Below are positions 1 through 9,069 of a stretch of DNA of 64,000 nucleotides, piece by piece. Numbering within the stretch: the first letter of the stretch is position 1; every line of letters starts with the position of its first letter. The position numbers and the translations under genes are program-made. Source of the DNA: Streptomyces sp. AC555_RSS877 (GTDB lineage: Bacteria; Actinomycetota; Actinomycetes; Streptomycetales; Streptomycetaceae); the NCBI RefSeq assembly GCF_019049245.1, contig NZ_JAGMUK010000024.1, positions 104,243 to 168,242 on the forward strand. The letters run 5' to 3'. Under the pieces are notes generated by a model. That model had not been told where the DNA came from. It made no database searches and saw only the letters and a program-made list of their open reading frames with translations.

Positions 1-323
1 GGCTGGCCCGCTTCCTGTTCCGGGGCGCCCGCGCCGACCAGCAGGCGGGAACGTTGTCCGGTGGCGAACGCTTCCGGGCGGCGCTGGCCGCGCTGATGCT
101 GGCCGAGCCCGCGCCGCAGCTGCTCATGCTGGACGAGCCGACGAACAACCTCGACATGGCGAGCGTGCGGCAGCTGACGACGGCCCTCGAGTCGTACGAG
201 GGAGCGCTGATCGTGGCCAGTCACGACCTGCCGTTCCTGGAGTCGATCGGCATCACACGCTGGCTGCTTCTCGACGGAGAACTCAAGGAAATCACGCCAG
301 AGGCTGTCGGGTATCCGGCCTAG
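1..323 (+). CDS. ABC-F family ATPase, C-terminal fragment (cut by window start)
   Basis: This is the 3' end of a gene that begins before the window; the reading frame is open from base 3. The visible residues hold the ABC signature LSGGE, a Walker B segment LLMLDEPTNNLD and the switch histidine in ASHD, followed by a short C-terminal tail. The DEPTNNLD form is typical of ABC-F proteins, which carry two fused ATPase domains without membrane segments and act on ribosomes, in housekeeping or in antibiotic resistance. Only the second ATPase domain is seen, so the subfamily cannot be named. The next gene starts 10 bases downstream and encodes another soluble ABC ATPase. Confidence 0.85.
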   Translation, partial: LARFLFRGARADQQAGTLSGGERFRAALAALMLAEPAPQLLMLDEPTNNLDMASVRQLTTALESYEGALIVASHDLPFLESIGITRWLLLDGELKEITPEAVGYPA

Positions 324-333
324 CGTCGGGTGC

Positions 334-2589
<2,256 letters not shown>

Positions 2590-2673
2590 CGACGGGGGTT
2601 TTGCCCGCGCGCACCGGCCCTGCATGATGGCGGGCAGGCCACCACCCTGTCCCACCGATCCGGAGATCCCCTC

Positions 2674-3450
2674 GTGCCCAGCAAGAAGGCCCTCGTCCGC
2701 CGCCCCGGTCCGCGCCTCGCCGAAGGCCTGGTGACGCACATCGAGCGCGAGAAGGTCGACGTCGATCTCGCACTCGACCAGTGGGAGGCGTACGTCGAGG
2801 CCCTGCGCACGCACGGCTGGGAGACCGTCGAGGTGGACCCGGAGGACGACTGCCCCGACTCGGTGTTCGTCGAGGACACGGTCGTCATGTACAAGAACGT
2901 CGCGCTGATCACCCGGCCCGGCACCGAGTCCCGGCGCGAGGAGACCACGGGGGTCGAGGAGGCCGTCGCCCGGCTGGGCTGCTCGGTCAACTGGATCTGG
3001 GAGCCGGGTACGCTGGACGGCGGTGACGTGCTGAAGATCGGCGACACGATCTACGTCGGCCGGGGCGGCCGCACCAACGCGGCCGGGGTCCAGCAGCTGC
3101 GGGCCGCCTTCGAACCGCTCGGGGCCCGGATCGTCGCCGTCCCGGTGAGCAAGGTGCTGCATCTGAAGAGCGCGGTCACCGCACTGCCCGACGGGACCGT
3201 CCTCGGGCGCATCCCCCTGCTGGACGCGCCCTCGCTGTTCCCGCGTTTCCTGCCCGTGCCGGAGGAGTCCGGAGCACACGTGGTGCTCCTCGGCGGCGGC
3301 AAACTGCTGATGGCGGCAAGCGCGCCGAAGACCGCCGAGCTGCTCGGCGACCTCGGCCACGAGCCGGTCCCGGTCGACATCAGCGAGTTCGAGAAACTCG
3401 AAGGATGTGTGACATGCCTCTCCGTGCGCCTGCGCGACCTCTACGCCTGA
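2674..3450 (+). CDS. ddaH: dimethylarginine dimethylaminohydrolase (dimethylargininase)
   Basis: A 258-residue protein of the guanidino-group-modifying (arginine deiminase fold) family. It hydrolyses N-omega-methylated arginines to citrulline and methylamines. Visible family marks: EDTVVMY near residue 68, the LDGGDV segment near 113, an active-site histidine in HLKS near 162, and the C-terminal nucleophile Cys248 in VTCLS, close to the position of the catalytic cysteine in characterised DDAH. Length fits the family (about 255-280). The GTG start at 2674 gives the expected N terminus. The gene appears monocistronic, followed by a terminator-like hairpin. An arginine deiminase is less likely because that family is about 400 residues. 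Confidence 0.88.
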   Translation: MPSKKALVRRPGPRLAEGLVTHIEREKVDVDLALDQWEAYVEALRTHGWETVEVDPEDDCPDSVFVEDTVVMYKNVALITRPGTESRREETTGVEEAVARLGCSVNWIWEPGTLDGGDVLKIGDTIYVGRGGRTNAAGVQQLRAAFEPLGARIVAVPVSKVLHLKSAVTALPDGTVLGRIPLLDAPSLFPRFLPVPEESGAHVVLLGGGKLLMAASAPKTAELLGDLGHEPVPVDISEFEKLEGCVTCLSVRLRDLYA

Positions 3451-3475
3451 AACGAGCGCACGCCTCGCCCCTCTC

Positions 3476-3502
3476 GGCCCCGGACCTGCGGTTACCGGGG
3501 CC
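3476..3502 (+). terminator. terminator-like hairpin after ddaH
   Basis: GGCCCCGG at 3476-3483 and CCGGGGCC at 3495-3502 form a perfect 8-bp GC stem with an 11-base loop, followed by a C/T-rich CCTTTGT. It lies 26 bases past the ddaH stop. Streptomyces terminators often lack a long U-run, so it plausibly ends ddaH transcription. Confidence 0.55.
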
Positions 3503-3556
3503 CTTTGTCATGCCCTTGGAACGCCGCTGATCAGGGATCTTTACACGGCTCTTAAC

Positions 3557-3600
3557 CTACGGTCTCGTAACCTACGGGAACGTAGCCTACGATTCCGTAG
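3557..3600. promoter_or_regulatory. three tandem CTACG-N4-CGTAG palindromes upstream of the desaturase
   Basis: Three palindromic half-site pairs lie at an exact 15-bp period: CTACG-GTCT-CGTAA from 3557, CTACG-GGAA-CGTAG from 3572 and CTACG-ATTC-CGTAG from 3587. The second and third are perfect and the first has one mismatch. They sit 63-106 bases before the GTG start of the acyl-ACP desaturase and nowhere else that I noticed. The architecture suits an array for a dimeric regulator of the TetR type, as known for other fatty-acid desaturase genes. The regulator is not encoded next door, so its identity is inference. Confidence 0.6.
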
Positions 3601-3662
3601 GTACCGGCCCGGCACCGCTCGCCGGATTCTCTCGTTTCAGATCGCGTCCCCCTGGAGTACCC

Positions 3663-4640
3663 GTGACGATCACTTCCCCTCACCTCGGCAGCCCGTCCTC
3701 GGCCTGGACCGACGCCCGGCTGTTGTACGCGCTGGAGGAAGTAGTCGAGCAGGAACTGAACCGGCACCTGAAGGTCGCCAAGGACTGGATGCCCCACGAG
3801 TACGTGCCGTGGAGCGACGGCCGCAACTTCCCTGGCATCTTCGAGGACGGCGAGGCCTGGGAGAAGGGCCAGTCCAAGGTCACCGAGCTCGGCCGGATCG
3901 CCCTGGTCGTGAACCTGCTCACCGAGGACAACCTCCCCAGCTACCACCACGAGATCGCCTCCCTCTTCGGCCGTGACGGCGCCTGGGGCACCTGGGTGCA
4001 CCGCTGGACCGCGGAAGAGGGCCGGCACGGCATCGTGATGCGCGACTACCTGCTCGCCTCGCGCGCGGTCGACCCGGACAAGCTGGAGCAGTTCCGCATG
4101 GCCCACATGGCCGAGGGCTTCGAGTCGGACAACCGCCACTCGATGCTGCACTCGGTGGCCTACGTCGCCTTCCAGGAGCTGGCGACCCGCGTCTCGCACC
4201 GCAACACGGGCCACCAGTCCGGCGACCCGGTCTGCGACCGCATGCTGGCGCGCATCGCGACCGACGAGAACCTGCACATGGTCTTCTACCGCAACCTGCT
4301 CAAGGCGGCCTTCGACCTCGCGCCCGACCTGACGATGCAGGCGGTCCGCGACGTGATCGTGAACTTCCGGATGCCCGGCCACGGCATGCCCGGCTTCGAG
4401 CGGGCCGCCGCGCAGATGGCCATCGGCGAGGTCTACAACATGCGCATCCACCACGACGACGTCATCCAGCCCGTCCTGCGCTTCCTGAAGGTCCTGGAGA
4501 TCGACGGCCTCGGCCCCGAGGGCCTCAAGGCCCAGGAGGAACTCGGCCTGTACATGAGCGGCCTGGACTCGGAGGCCTCCAAGTTCGACGAGAAGCTGGC
4601 GGCGCGCAAGGCGCGGATGGCGGCCCGCGCGGCCGGCTGA
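3663..4640 (+). CDS. acyl-ACP desaturase (soluble diiron fatty acid desaturase)
   Basis: A 325-residue protein of the stearoyl-ACP desaturase family (FA_desaturase_2), as found in plants and as DesA-type proteins of actinobacteria. It should insert a double bond in acyl-ACP using O2 and reduced ferredoxin. The two diiron motifs are visible: E-E-x-R-H (EEGRH) near residue 119 and D-E-x-x-H (DENLH) near 200, with an upstream EEVVEQE glutamate helix near 23. There is no transmembrane segment, as expected. The GTG at 3663 follows a weak purine-rich stretch. The upstream triple palindrome suggests tight transcriptional control, probably tied to membrane fluidity. It converges on the tRNA-Trp gene with only 12 bases between them. 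Confidence 0.88.
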   Translation: MTITSPHLGSPSSAWTDARLLYALEEVVEQELNRHLKVAKDWMPHEYVPWSDGRNFPGIFEDGEAWEKGQSKVTELGRIALVVNLLTEDNLPSYHHEIASLFGRDGAWGTWVHRWTAEEGRHGIVMRDYLLASRAVDPDKLEQFRMAHMAEGFESDNRHSMLHSVAYVAFQELATRVSHRNTGHQSGDPVCDRMLARIATDENLHMVFYRNLLKAAFDLAPDLTMQAVRDVIVNFRMPGHGMPGFERAAAQMAIGEVYNMRIHHDDVIQPVLRFLKVLEIDGLGPEGLKAQEELGLYMSGLDSEASKFDEKLAARKARMAARAAG

Positions 4641-4652
4641 CAGACCTGGGGG

Positions 4653-4725
4653 CGGGGCCGGCTGGATTCGAACCAGCGTGTTCCGGTTCTGGAGACCGAC
4701 GCGCCTGCCTCTGCGCTACGACCCC
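4653..4725 (-). tRNA. atypical tRNA-Trp (anticodon CCA)
   Basis: Read on the minus strand this folds as a full cloverleaf of 73 nt. Acceptor GGGGTCG pairs with CGGCCCC (one U-G). T8 A9 is followed by D-stem GCGC/GCGC around the loop AGAGGCAG, then a 5-bp anticodon stem with loop CTCCAGA (anticodon CCA), a 5-base variable loop, T-stem GCTGG/CCAGC and loop TTCGAAT. The discriminator is G73, right for tRNA-Trp. Flanking GGC and GCC can extend the acceptor helix to 10 bp in the precursor. It lies 17 bases after the LRR gene stop on the same strand, so it probably shares that transcript. It shares its whole D-arm with the two tRNAs upstream. The body is unlike the usual Streptomyces tRNA-Trp as I recall it. 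Confidence 0.8.
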
Positions 4726-4742
4726 GCCCTTGACGAAAGAGA

Positions 4743-5930
4743 CTAGCCCTCCGGCTCCTGCCGGAGGGCCGTCCTGTGCACGCTGCGTACGGCCGCCACG
4801 TCGGCCGGCACCGTCGGCGGCGGCACATGGGCACAGGCGGCCTCCAGACGGCGTTTGACGCTGCCGGCGATGCCCCGGCCGAGGACGAAGCGGGTGGCCG
4901 TGGTGGCGCGCGGTGCGGTGTCGAGGAGGCGGTGCGCCTCGCGGCTGCGCATGCCCGTGTGAGTGAGGACGAGGTGACCGAGGCGGTGGGTGGTGCCCGC
5001 GAGGGCTTCCGCGATCGTCCCGGCGGCCGGCACGTCGATGTGGTTGTCGGCCGCGCCCAGTACCGCCGCCGCCCGGACCCGGCCGAGGTCCAGCAGGGCG
5101 ACTCCGGCCGTGACAGCCGCCGAGACCAGCCGGGCCGCGGCCTGCGGGCCGATGCCGTTGCTGGCCACGGACAGGCGGGCGAGCCGCCCGTACGGTGCCC
5201 GCTCCAGGGCGTGGGAGAGGTGGAGGGCGCCCGCCTCCCCCAACCCGGCCGCGGAGACGTACAGTTCGTCGATCGCCCCGGCCGCGATCACCGCGGCGAG
5301 CGGCTGCGCCCCGGCTTCCCCCAGCGGGTTGCCGCCGACGAAGAGCCGTTCGATACGGCGTCCGTTGCCGGCGGCCGCGAGCAGGGCGTCGGCGAGGACG
5401 GCGGTGCCCGCCGCGTCGAGGCCGGTCTGGACGAGGTCGAGGGTGCGCAACGACCGGGCCGACTCGACGAGTTCGGCCGCCGCCCGGCCGCCTGCGCCGC
5501 CCAACGGGTTGCGCTTCAGCCAGACACCGGTGACCACCTGCTCGGAGGCGCGCAACTGGTCGGCGATCCGGCAGGCGCCGCCCGCGGTGATGTTGTTGCA
5601 GCCGAGGTAGAGCGTCTCGACGCCGGTGTTCGTGCCGGCCACGGCGGTGGCGCCCGCGTCGCCGAGCGCGTCGGTTCCGAGCAGCAGATGCCGTACAGGC
5701 GACGGGCCTCGGGAGAGCGCTTCGGCGACCAGGGCGGCGCCCTGGGCACCCAGTTGCTGCTTGCACAGGTCGAGACGGCCGTCGGGCAGCGCCGTACCGG
5801 CCGCGAAGTCCAGGCGCTGCCCGGCCGGGCGCCCGGCGCGCAACCAGTCCAGCAGCGGGGCGAGTTCGGCGCGCGGGCGTGGCACGACGCGCGGGACCCC
5901 GGCGAAGCCCGTCACGGGTTGTTCGCTCAC
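4743..5930 (-). CDS. leucine-rich repeat protein, ribonuclease-inhibitor type
   Basis: A 395-residue protein made largely of LRRs of the ribonuclease-inhibitor/RanGAP kind. Units of about 28 residues carry patterns such as LYLGCNNITAGG, VWLKRNPLGGAGG, LFVGGNPLGEAGA and LSVASNGIGPQAA, between residues 60 and 290. There is no signal peptide or membrane segment, so it is cytosolic. The start is the GTG at 5930, which overlaps the stop of the SDR gene by 4 bases (GTGA), implying translational coupling. The next feature downstream on the strand is a tRNA-Trp. RI-type LRRs bind proteins, and in eukaryotes RNases. A role in guarding or sensing the co-transcribed tRNAs is speculation. I do not recognise a named family beyond LRR. 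Confidence 0.82.
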   Translation of the reverse strand: MSEQPVTGFAGVPRVVPRPRAELAPLLDWLRAGRPAGQRLDFAAGTALPDGRLDLCKQQLGAQGAALVAEALSRGPSPVRHLLLGTDALGDAGATAVAGTNTGVETLYLGCNNITAGGACRIADQLRASEQVVTGVWLKRNPLGGAGGRAAAELVESARSLRTLDLVQTGLDAAGTAVLADALLAAAGNGRRIERLFVGGNPLGEAGAQPLAAVIAAGAIDELYVSAAGLGEAGALHLSHALERAPYGRLARLSVASNGIGPQAAARLVSAAVTAGVALLDLGRVRAAAVLGAADNHIDVPAAGTIAEALAGTTHRLGHLVLTHTGMRSREAHRLLDTAPRATTATRFVLGRGIAGSVKRRLEAACAHVPPPTVPADVAAVRSVHRTALRQEPEG

Positions 5931-7255
5931 CACTGCGCCTCCCGGTAGTCCTTGAGGAAGACCCCGGACACGGGGTCCCCGGCCTCGCCGCGCACGATCG
6001 GGTCGTACACGCGGGCCGCGCCGTCCACGATGTCCAGTGGCGTACGGAAGCCCGCGCCCGCCATCCGGGCCTTCTTCGGCGCCGGGTTCTCGTCCGTGAT
6101 CCAGCCGGTGTCGACGGCGCACATGTGCACGCCCCGCTCGGCGAGTTCGGCGGCGCTGGTGCGGGTGAGCATGTTGAGGGCGGCCTTGGCCATGTTGGTG
6201 TGCGGGTGGCCGGCCATCTTGTTGCGGACCGCGAACCGGCCCTCGACGGCGGTCACGTTGACCACGTACCGGCGTGGGTGCGGCGAGGCGAGCAGCAGGG
6301 GCAGCAGCCGGTCGCACAGCAGGGCCGGGGCGAGGGCGTTGACCAGCTGGGTCTCCAGGACCTCGGCCGGGTCCAGGGCACCGAGCCGGGCCGACCAGGA
6401 GTTCTCCGGGGCCGGGTCGGGAAGCAGTCCGGCCTCGTCGGCCTCGCGCAGCGCGACTGGCAGGGAGGCGGCACCGCCGCCCAGCATCCGCATCGGGGTG
6501 AAGCCGGGCGCGTGACGTGCGCCCTCGGGCAGCGCGTCGTACTCCCCCGCCGCGAGCAGCGCGTACGACTCGGGCGGGCGACGCACGGTCTGTGCCGCGT
6601 TGTTGACGAGGACGTCCAGCGGCTCGCCCTCCTGCCGCAACTCCTCGCACAGCCCCAGCACCTGGCGCGGATCGCGCAGGTCGACCGCGAGGACGGTCAG
6701 CCGGTCCCGCCACTTCCCGCTGCCCGGCTCGGCCCGGAAGCGGCGCACGGTGTCGTGCGGGAAGCGCGAGGTGACCAGCAGTTCGGCCCCGTCGCGCAGC
6801 ATCATCAGCGCCAGCTGGAAGCCGATCTTCACCCGGCCGCCGGTGAGGAGCACCCGGCGCCCGCTCAGGTCGGTGCTCAGGCCGCGGCGGGCGGTGTTGT
6901 CGGCGGCGCAGGCCGGGCACAGGCGGTGGTAGAAGGAATCGACCTGCCGATAGGGCGACTTGCAGACATAGCAGGTGCGCGGCTTGCGGAAGACCCCGCC
7001 GGTGCCCGCGGCGGCCAGGGGGGCGTCCTCGCGCCGGTCGGCCGCGCCGGTCGCGGTCGCGGCCATCACCTCGGCGTCGGCTGCCGTCAGTTCGGCCCCG
7101 CGTGCCTTGCGCCGCCGCAGCCGTCCGTCCCTCGCGAAGGACGCGGCGACCTGCTCGGCACGCAGCCGTACGGGGTCGTCGACGGGCAGCGCCCGCAGCC
7201 GCGCGACCGTGCGGTGGAAGGCGGCCAACTCCTCCTCGCCGAGTGCGTCTCGCAT
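5927..7255 (-). CDS. zinc-ribbon plus short-chain dehydrogenase/reductase protein
   Basis: A 442-residue protein with an unusual layout. The N-terminal 110 residues are helical. Next comes a four-cysteine module (CYVC about 20 residues before CPAC, near residues 117 and 137) that looks like a zinc ribbon. An SDR domain follows, with the dinucleotide loop TGGRVKIG near residue 160, the NNAAQT segment near 220 and later SDR elements, although no canonical YxxxK is evident. The ATG at 7255 is 31 bases past the 3' end of tRNA-Asp on the same strand; the open frame runs into that tRNA but coding need not. It is coupled to the LRR gene by a GTGA overlap. Function is unknown. The zinc ribbon between tRNA genes suggests RNA binding, which is inference. 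Confidence 0.8.
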   Translation of the reverse strand: MRDALGEEELAAFHRTVARLRALPVDDPVRLRAEQVAASFARDGRLRRRKARGAELTAADAEVMAATATGAADRREDAPLAAAGTGGVFRKPRTCYVCKSPYRQVDSFYHRLCPACAADNTARRGLSTDLSGRRVLLTGGRVKIGFQLALMMLRDGAELLVTSRFPHDTVRRFRAEPGSGKWRDRLTVLAVDLRDPRQVLGLCEELRQEGEPLDVLVNNAAQTVRRPPESYALLAAGEYDALPEGARHAPGFTPMRMLGGGAASLPVALREADEAGLLPDPAPENSWSARLGALDPAEVLETQLVNALAPALLCDRLLPLLLASPHPRRYVVNVTAVEGRFAVRNKMAGHPHTNMAKAALNMLTRTSAAELAERGVHMCAVDTGWITDENPAPKKARMAGAGFRTPLDIVDGAARVYDPIVRGEAGDPVSGVFLKDYREAQW

Positions 7256-7286
7256 GTGTCCCCGCCCGTCCGGTGCCGTGCTGTGG

Positions 7287-7358
7287 TGGGCCGGACCGGA
7301 TTCGAACCGGCGTTTCCGCCCTGACAAGGCGGTGCGCCTGCCTCTGCGCTACCGACCC
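7287..7358 (-). tRNA. atypical tRNA-Asp (anticodon GTC)
   Basis: A 72-nt cloverleaf on the minus strand. Acceptor GGGTCGG pairs with CCGGCCC (one U-G), D-arm GCGC-AGAGGCAG-GCGC, anticodon stem CCGCC/GGCGG with loop TTGTCAG (anticodon GTC), short variable loop AAAC, T-arm GCCGG-TTCGAAT-CCGGT. The discriminator is A73 and CCA is encoded directly after it (7284-7286). Bacterial tRNA-Asp normally has G73, a major AspRS identity base, so charging by the standard enzyme is doubtful. Two flanking bases can extend the acceptor helix to 9 bp. It sits 10 bases after tRNA-Gly and 31 before the SDR start codon. Confidence 0.82.
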
Positions 7359-7368
7359 ACCCGCGCGA

Positions 7369-7440
7369 TCCGGACGACCGGATTCGAACCGGCGTATCCG
7401 CCTGGGCAAGGCGGCGCGACTGCCTCTGCGCTACGCCCGG
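7369..7440 (-). tRNA. atypical tRNA-Gly (anticodon GCC)
   Basis: A 72-nt cloverleaf on the minus strand. Acceptor CCGGGCG pairs with CGTCCGG (one G-U). The D-arm is GCGC-AGAGGCAG-TCGC with one mismatch, the anticodon stem CCGCC/GGCGG has loop TTGCCCA (anticodon GCC), and the T-arm is GCCGG-TTCGAAT-CCGGT. The first pair is C1-G72 rather than the G1-C72 of ordinary tRNA-Gly, the discriminator is A73 and no CCA is encoded. The anticodon stem and T-arm are nearly identical to the neighbouring tRNA-Asp, which suggests the two arose from each other rather than from the genome's standard tRNAs. It is the first gene of the presumed transcript. Confidence 0.8.
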
Positions 7441-7452
7441 CCGCGCCCCCGG

Positions 7453-7458
7453 ATCCTA
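7453..7458 (-). promoter_or_regulatory. candidate -10 box for the tRNA-SDR-LRR-tRNA unit
   Basis: TAGGAT on the minus strand (7458 to 7453) fits the TANNNT -10 pattern and would start transcription about 5 bases before the 5' end of tRNA-Gly. A clear -35 is not visible; TGCGAC lies about 19 bases upstream. This is the only likely promoter between the tRNA-Gly and the repeat at 7531. Confidence 0.35.
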
Positions 7459-7530
7459 ACCGCCCGCCCGCCGACTGGTCGCACGAATTTACGGCCCGCC
7501 CGGCGAGTGAGGCGTGGTCGGGGGCCGCTA

Positions 7531-7751
7531 GGGCCTGTCCGGCGGATCATGCCGCAGACACGGGGCCTGGCACGCCGATCTGCGGTGTTGTCGTCGGTTG
7601 CCGACTCCCCCACTCTCGACTTCGCTAGAGCGGGGGGACCCCCATCGCGTCGACGCCCTCCTCCGCCTTGCAGCTCGACGCACCAGGCCCCGCTCACCTG
7701 CGTCGACGAGGCGCCGCGGATGTCCTGCGACTTGATCCGCCGGACAGGCCC
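7531..7751 (+). mobile_element. MITE-like non-coding element, copy 1
   Basis: A 221-bp element with perfect 19-bp terminal inverted repeats, GGGCCTGTCCGGCGGATCA at 7531-7549 and its complement at 7733-7751, with CTAG at both outer borders so that the match extends to 22 bp. It has no credible gene. A second copy, about 94% identical by eye and inverted, is at 51863-52083. This is the pattern of a MITE moved in trans by a transposase elsewhere; I believe similar GGCCTGTCCGGCGGATC ends occur in other Streptomyces. It fills most of the gap between tRNA-Gly and the WhiB-like gene. Confidence 0.85.
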
Positions 7752-8005
7752 TAGTCGCTCGTCCGCCTGAGGTGCAGACGTTCCTTCTCGGACAGGCCGC
7801 CCCAGACGCCGAAGCGCTCGTCGTTGGACAGGGCGTACTCCAGGCACGCGGTGCGCATCTCGCACATGCCGCAGATGCGCTTCGCCTCGCGCACCGAGCT
7901 GCCCGGTTCGGGGAAGAAGAAGTCCGCCCCGGTCTGCGCGCACAGGGCCTGCGTCTGCCAGCCGAGGTCGGCCGGGGTGATGGTGTCGATGTGCATGAGC
8001 GACAT
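7751..8005 (-). CDS. WhiB-family iron-sulfur transcription factor (possibly WblH)
   Basis: An 84-residue Wbl protein. The four cluster-binding cysteines are visible as a lone C (ALCAQTG), then CGMC as C-x-x-C, and a further C in ACLEYAL, followed by the family turn GVWGGLSE and a basic tail. Wbl proteins bind sigma factors and control development, redox response and resistance. Start choice: ATG 8005 is preferred because the extension to ATG 8032 uses codons rare in this genome (TTT, GAA); both lack a good ribosome site. The stop codon TAG lies exactly at the border of the MITE-like element, so the C terminus may have been set by that insertion. The identification as WblH rests on remembered gene order only. 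Confidence 0.85.
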   Translation of the reverse strand: MSLMHIDTITPADLGWQTQALCAQTGADFFFPEPGSSVREAKRICGMCEMRTACLEYALSNDERFGVWGGLSEKERLHLRRTSD

Positions 8006-8252
8006 CGTGCCCGGACGCGAAAAACGTTCCATCAACGCACGATCAACGCCGGGCCCGCACGGCCTTGGGCAGCCCGATGATGACCGGTGCGCACACCTGG
8101 GCGCACGGCGGCGCGCTGGACGCCGTACGACAAGATGAGTTCATGTGGCCACTCAGGGTGACCGGACCGGTCGTGCGGGCCCCGCGCGTTTGTCAGTGCG
8201 CGGTGCGAGACTCGGCAGTGCAGGCAACGGGACCCTTCTAAGGAGGGCAGAG

Positions 8253-9044
8253 ATGCTCACCACCCGTTATGTCACCGGCGCTCCGAACTGGCTCGACCTC
8301 GGCACACCCGACATCGAGGGCGCCTCCTCCTTCTACGGCGCGCTCTTCGGCTGGCAGTTCCGGTCGGGCGGGCCCGAGACCGGCGGCTACGGCTTCTTCC
8401 AGCTCGACGGCAGGACGGCCGCGGGGGGCATGCAGACCACCCCCGACCAGGGCCCGCCGTCCTGGACCGTGTACTTCCGGACGCCGGACGCGGACGCCAC
8501 CGCGAAGGCGGCCGAGCAGGCGCACGGCTCGGTGCTGATGCAGCCCATGGACGTCCTGGACCAGGGCCGTATGGCCATCCTCGCCGACCAGGCGGGCGTG
8601 TCCTTCGGCATCTGGCAGCCCGCCGCCAACCCGGGCCTGGACGTCGTGCAGGAACAGGGCTCGCTGTGCTGGCTGGAGCTGTACACGCCCGACCTTCCCG
8701 CGGCCGCCGGGTTCTACAACAGGCTGTTCGGCTGGGAGACCTCCGCGCTCACCTTCGCCGGCGACACCTACACCACCGTCCATCCGTCGGGGACCGAGCC
8801 GGGCGCCATGTTCGGCGGCATCGTCCCGCTGGAGGGCGACCCGACGAAAGCGGGGGCGGGGGCCTGGCTGCCGTACTTCGAGGTCCCGGACGCGGACGCC
8901 GCGGTCGCCACGGCGCAGGAGCGGGGCGGCACGGTCCGGCTGCCGGCGACGGACCTGGAGGACGTCGGCCGCATCGCCGAACTCGCCGACCCGTACGGCG
9001 CCCGCTTCGCGGTGATCAAGAGCGCGCCGCCGCAGCAGACCTAG
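8253..9044 (+). CDS. VOC-family (glyoxalase/bleomycin-resistance fold) two-domain protein
   Basis: A 263-residue protein with two tandem vicinal-oxygen-chelate modules, roughly 8-120 and 135-258. Each begins with a similar line: NWLDLGTPDIEGASSFY and CWLELYTPDLPAAAGFY. It resembles the CFP30B-type antigens of mycobacteria, whose activity is uncertain. ATG 8253 has an excellent AGGAGG 9 bases upstream, so the longer open frame from 8145 is rejected. No metal triad can be named with confidence. It is monocistronic and converges on the LacI gene. A detoxifying or hydroxylase role is only a family-level guess. Confidence 0.8.
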   Translation: MLTTRYVTGAPNWLDLGTPDIEGASSFYGALFGWQFRSGGPETGGYGFFQLDGRTAAGGMQTTPDQGPPSWTVYFRTPDADATAKAAEQAHGSVLMQPMDVLDQGRMAILADQAGVSFGIWQPAANPGLDVVQEQGSLCWLELYTPDLPAAAGFYNRLFGWETSALTFAGDTYTTVHPSGTEPGAMFGGIVPLEGDPTKAGAGAWLPYFEVPDADAAVATAQERGGTVRLPATDLEDVGRIAELADPYGARFAVIKSAPPQQT

Positions 9045-9069
9045 CCGGGGCAGGCGTGGGCGTGGCGAG

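Noticed and set aside
5931..7409. Long minus-strand frame upstream of the LRR start, running through the SDR gene
   Set aside because: Only the part after GTG 5930 shows LRR sequence. The upstream part is in another frame of the SDR gene and of the tRNAs.
7431..7943. Open frames crossing the MITE-like element and tRNA-Gly
   Set aside because: The same frames occur in the second copy of the element and encode nothing recognisable; the element is non-coding.
8145..8252. N-terminal extension of the VOC protein from GTG-type start 8145
   Set aside because: A strong AGGAGG precedes ATG 8253 and the family begins there; the extension has no conserved sequence.
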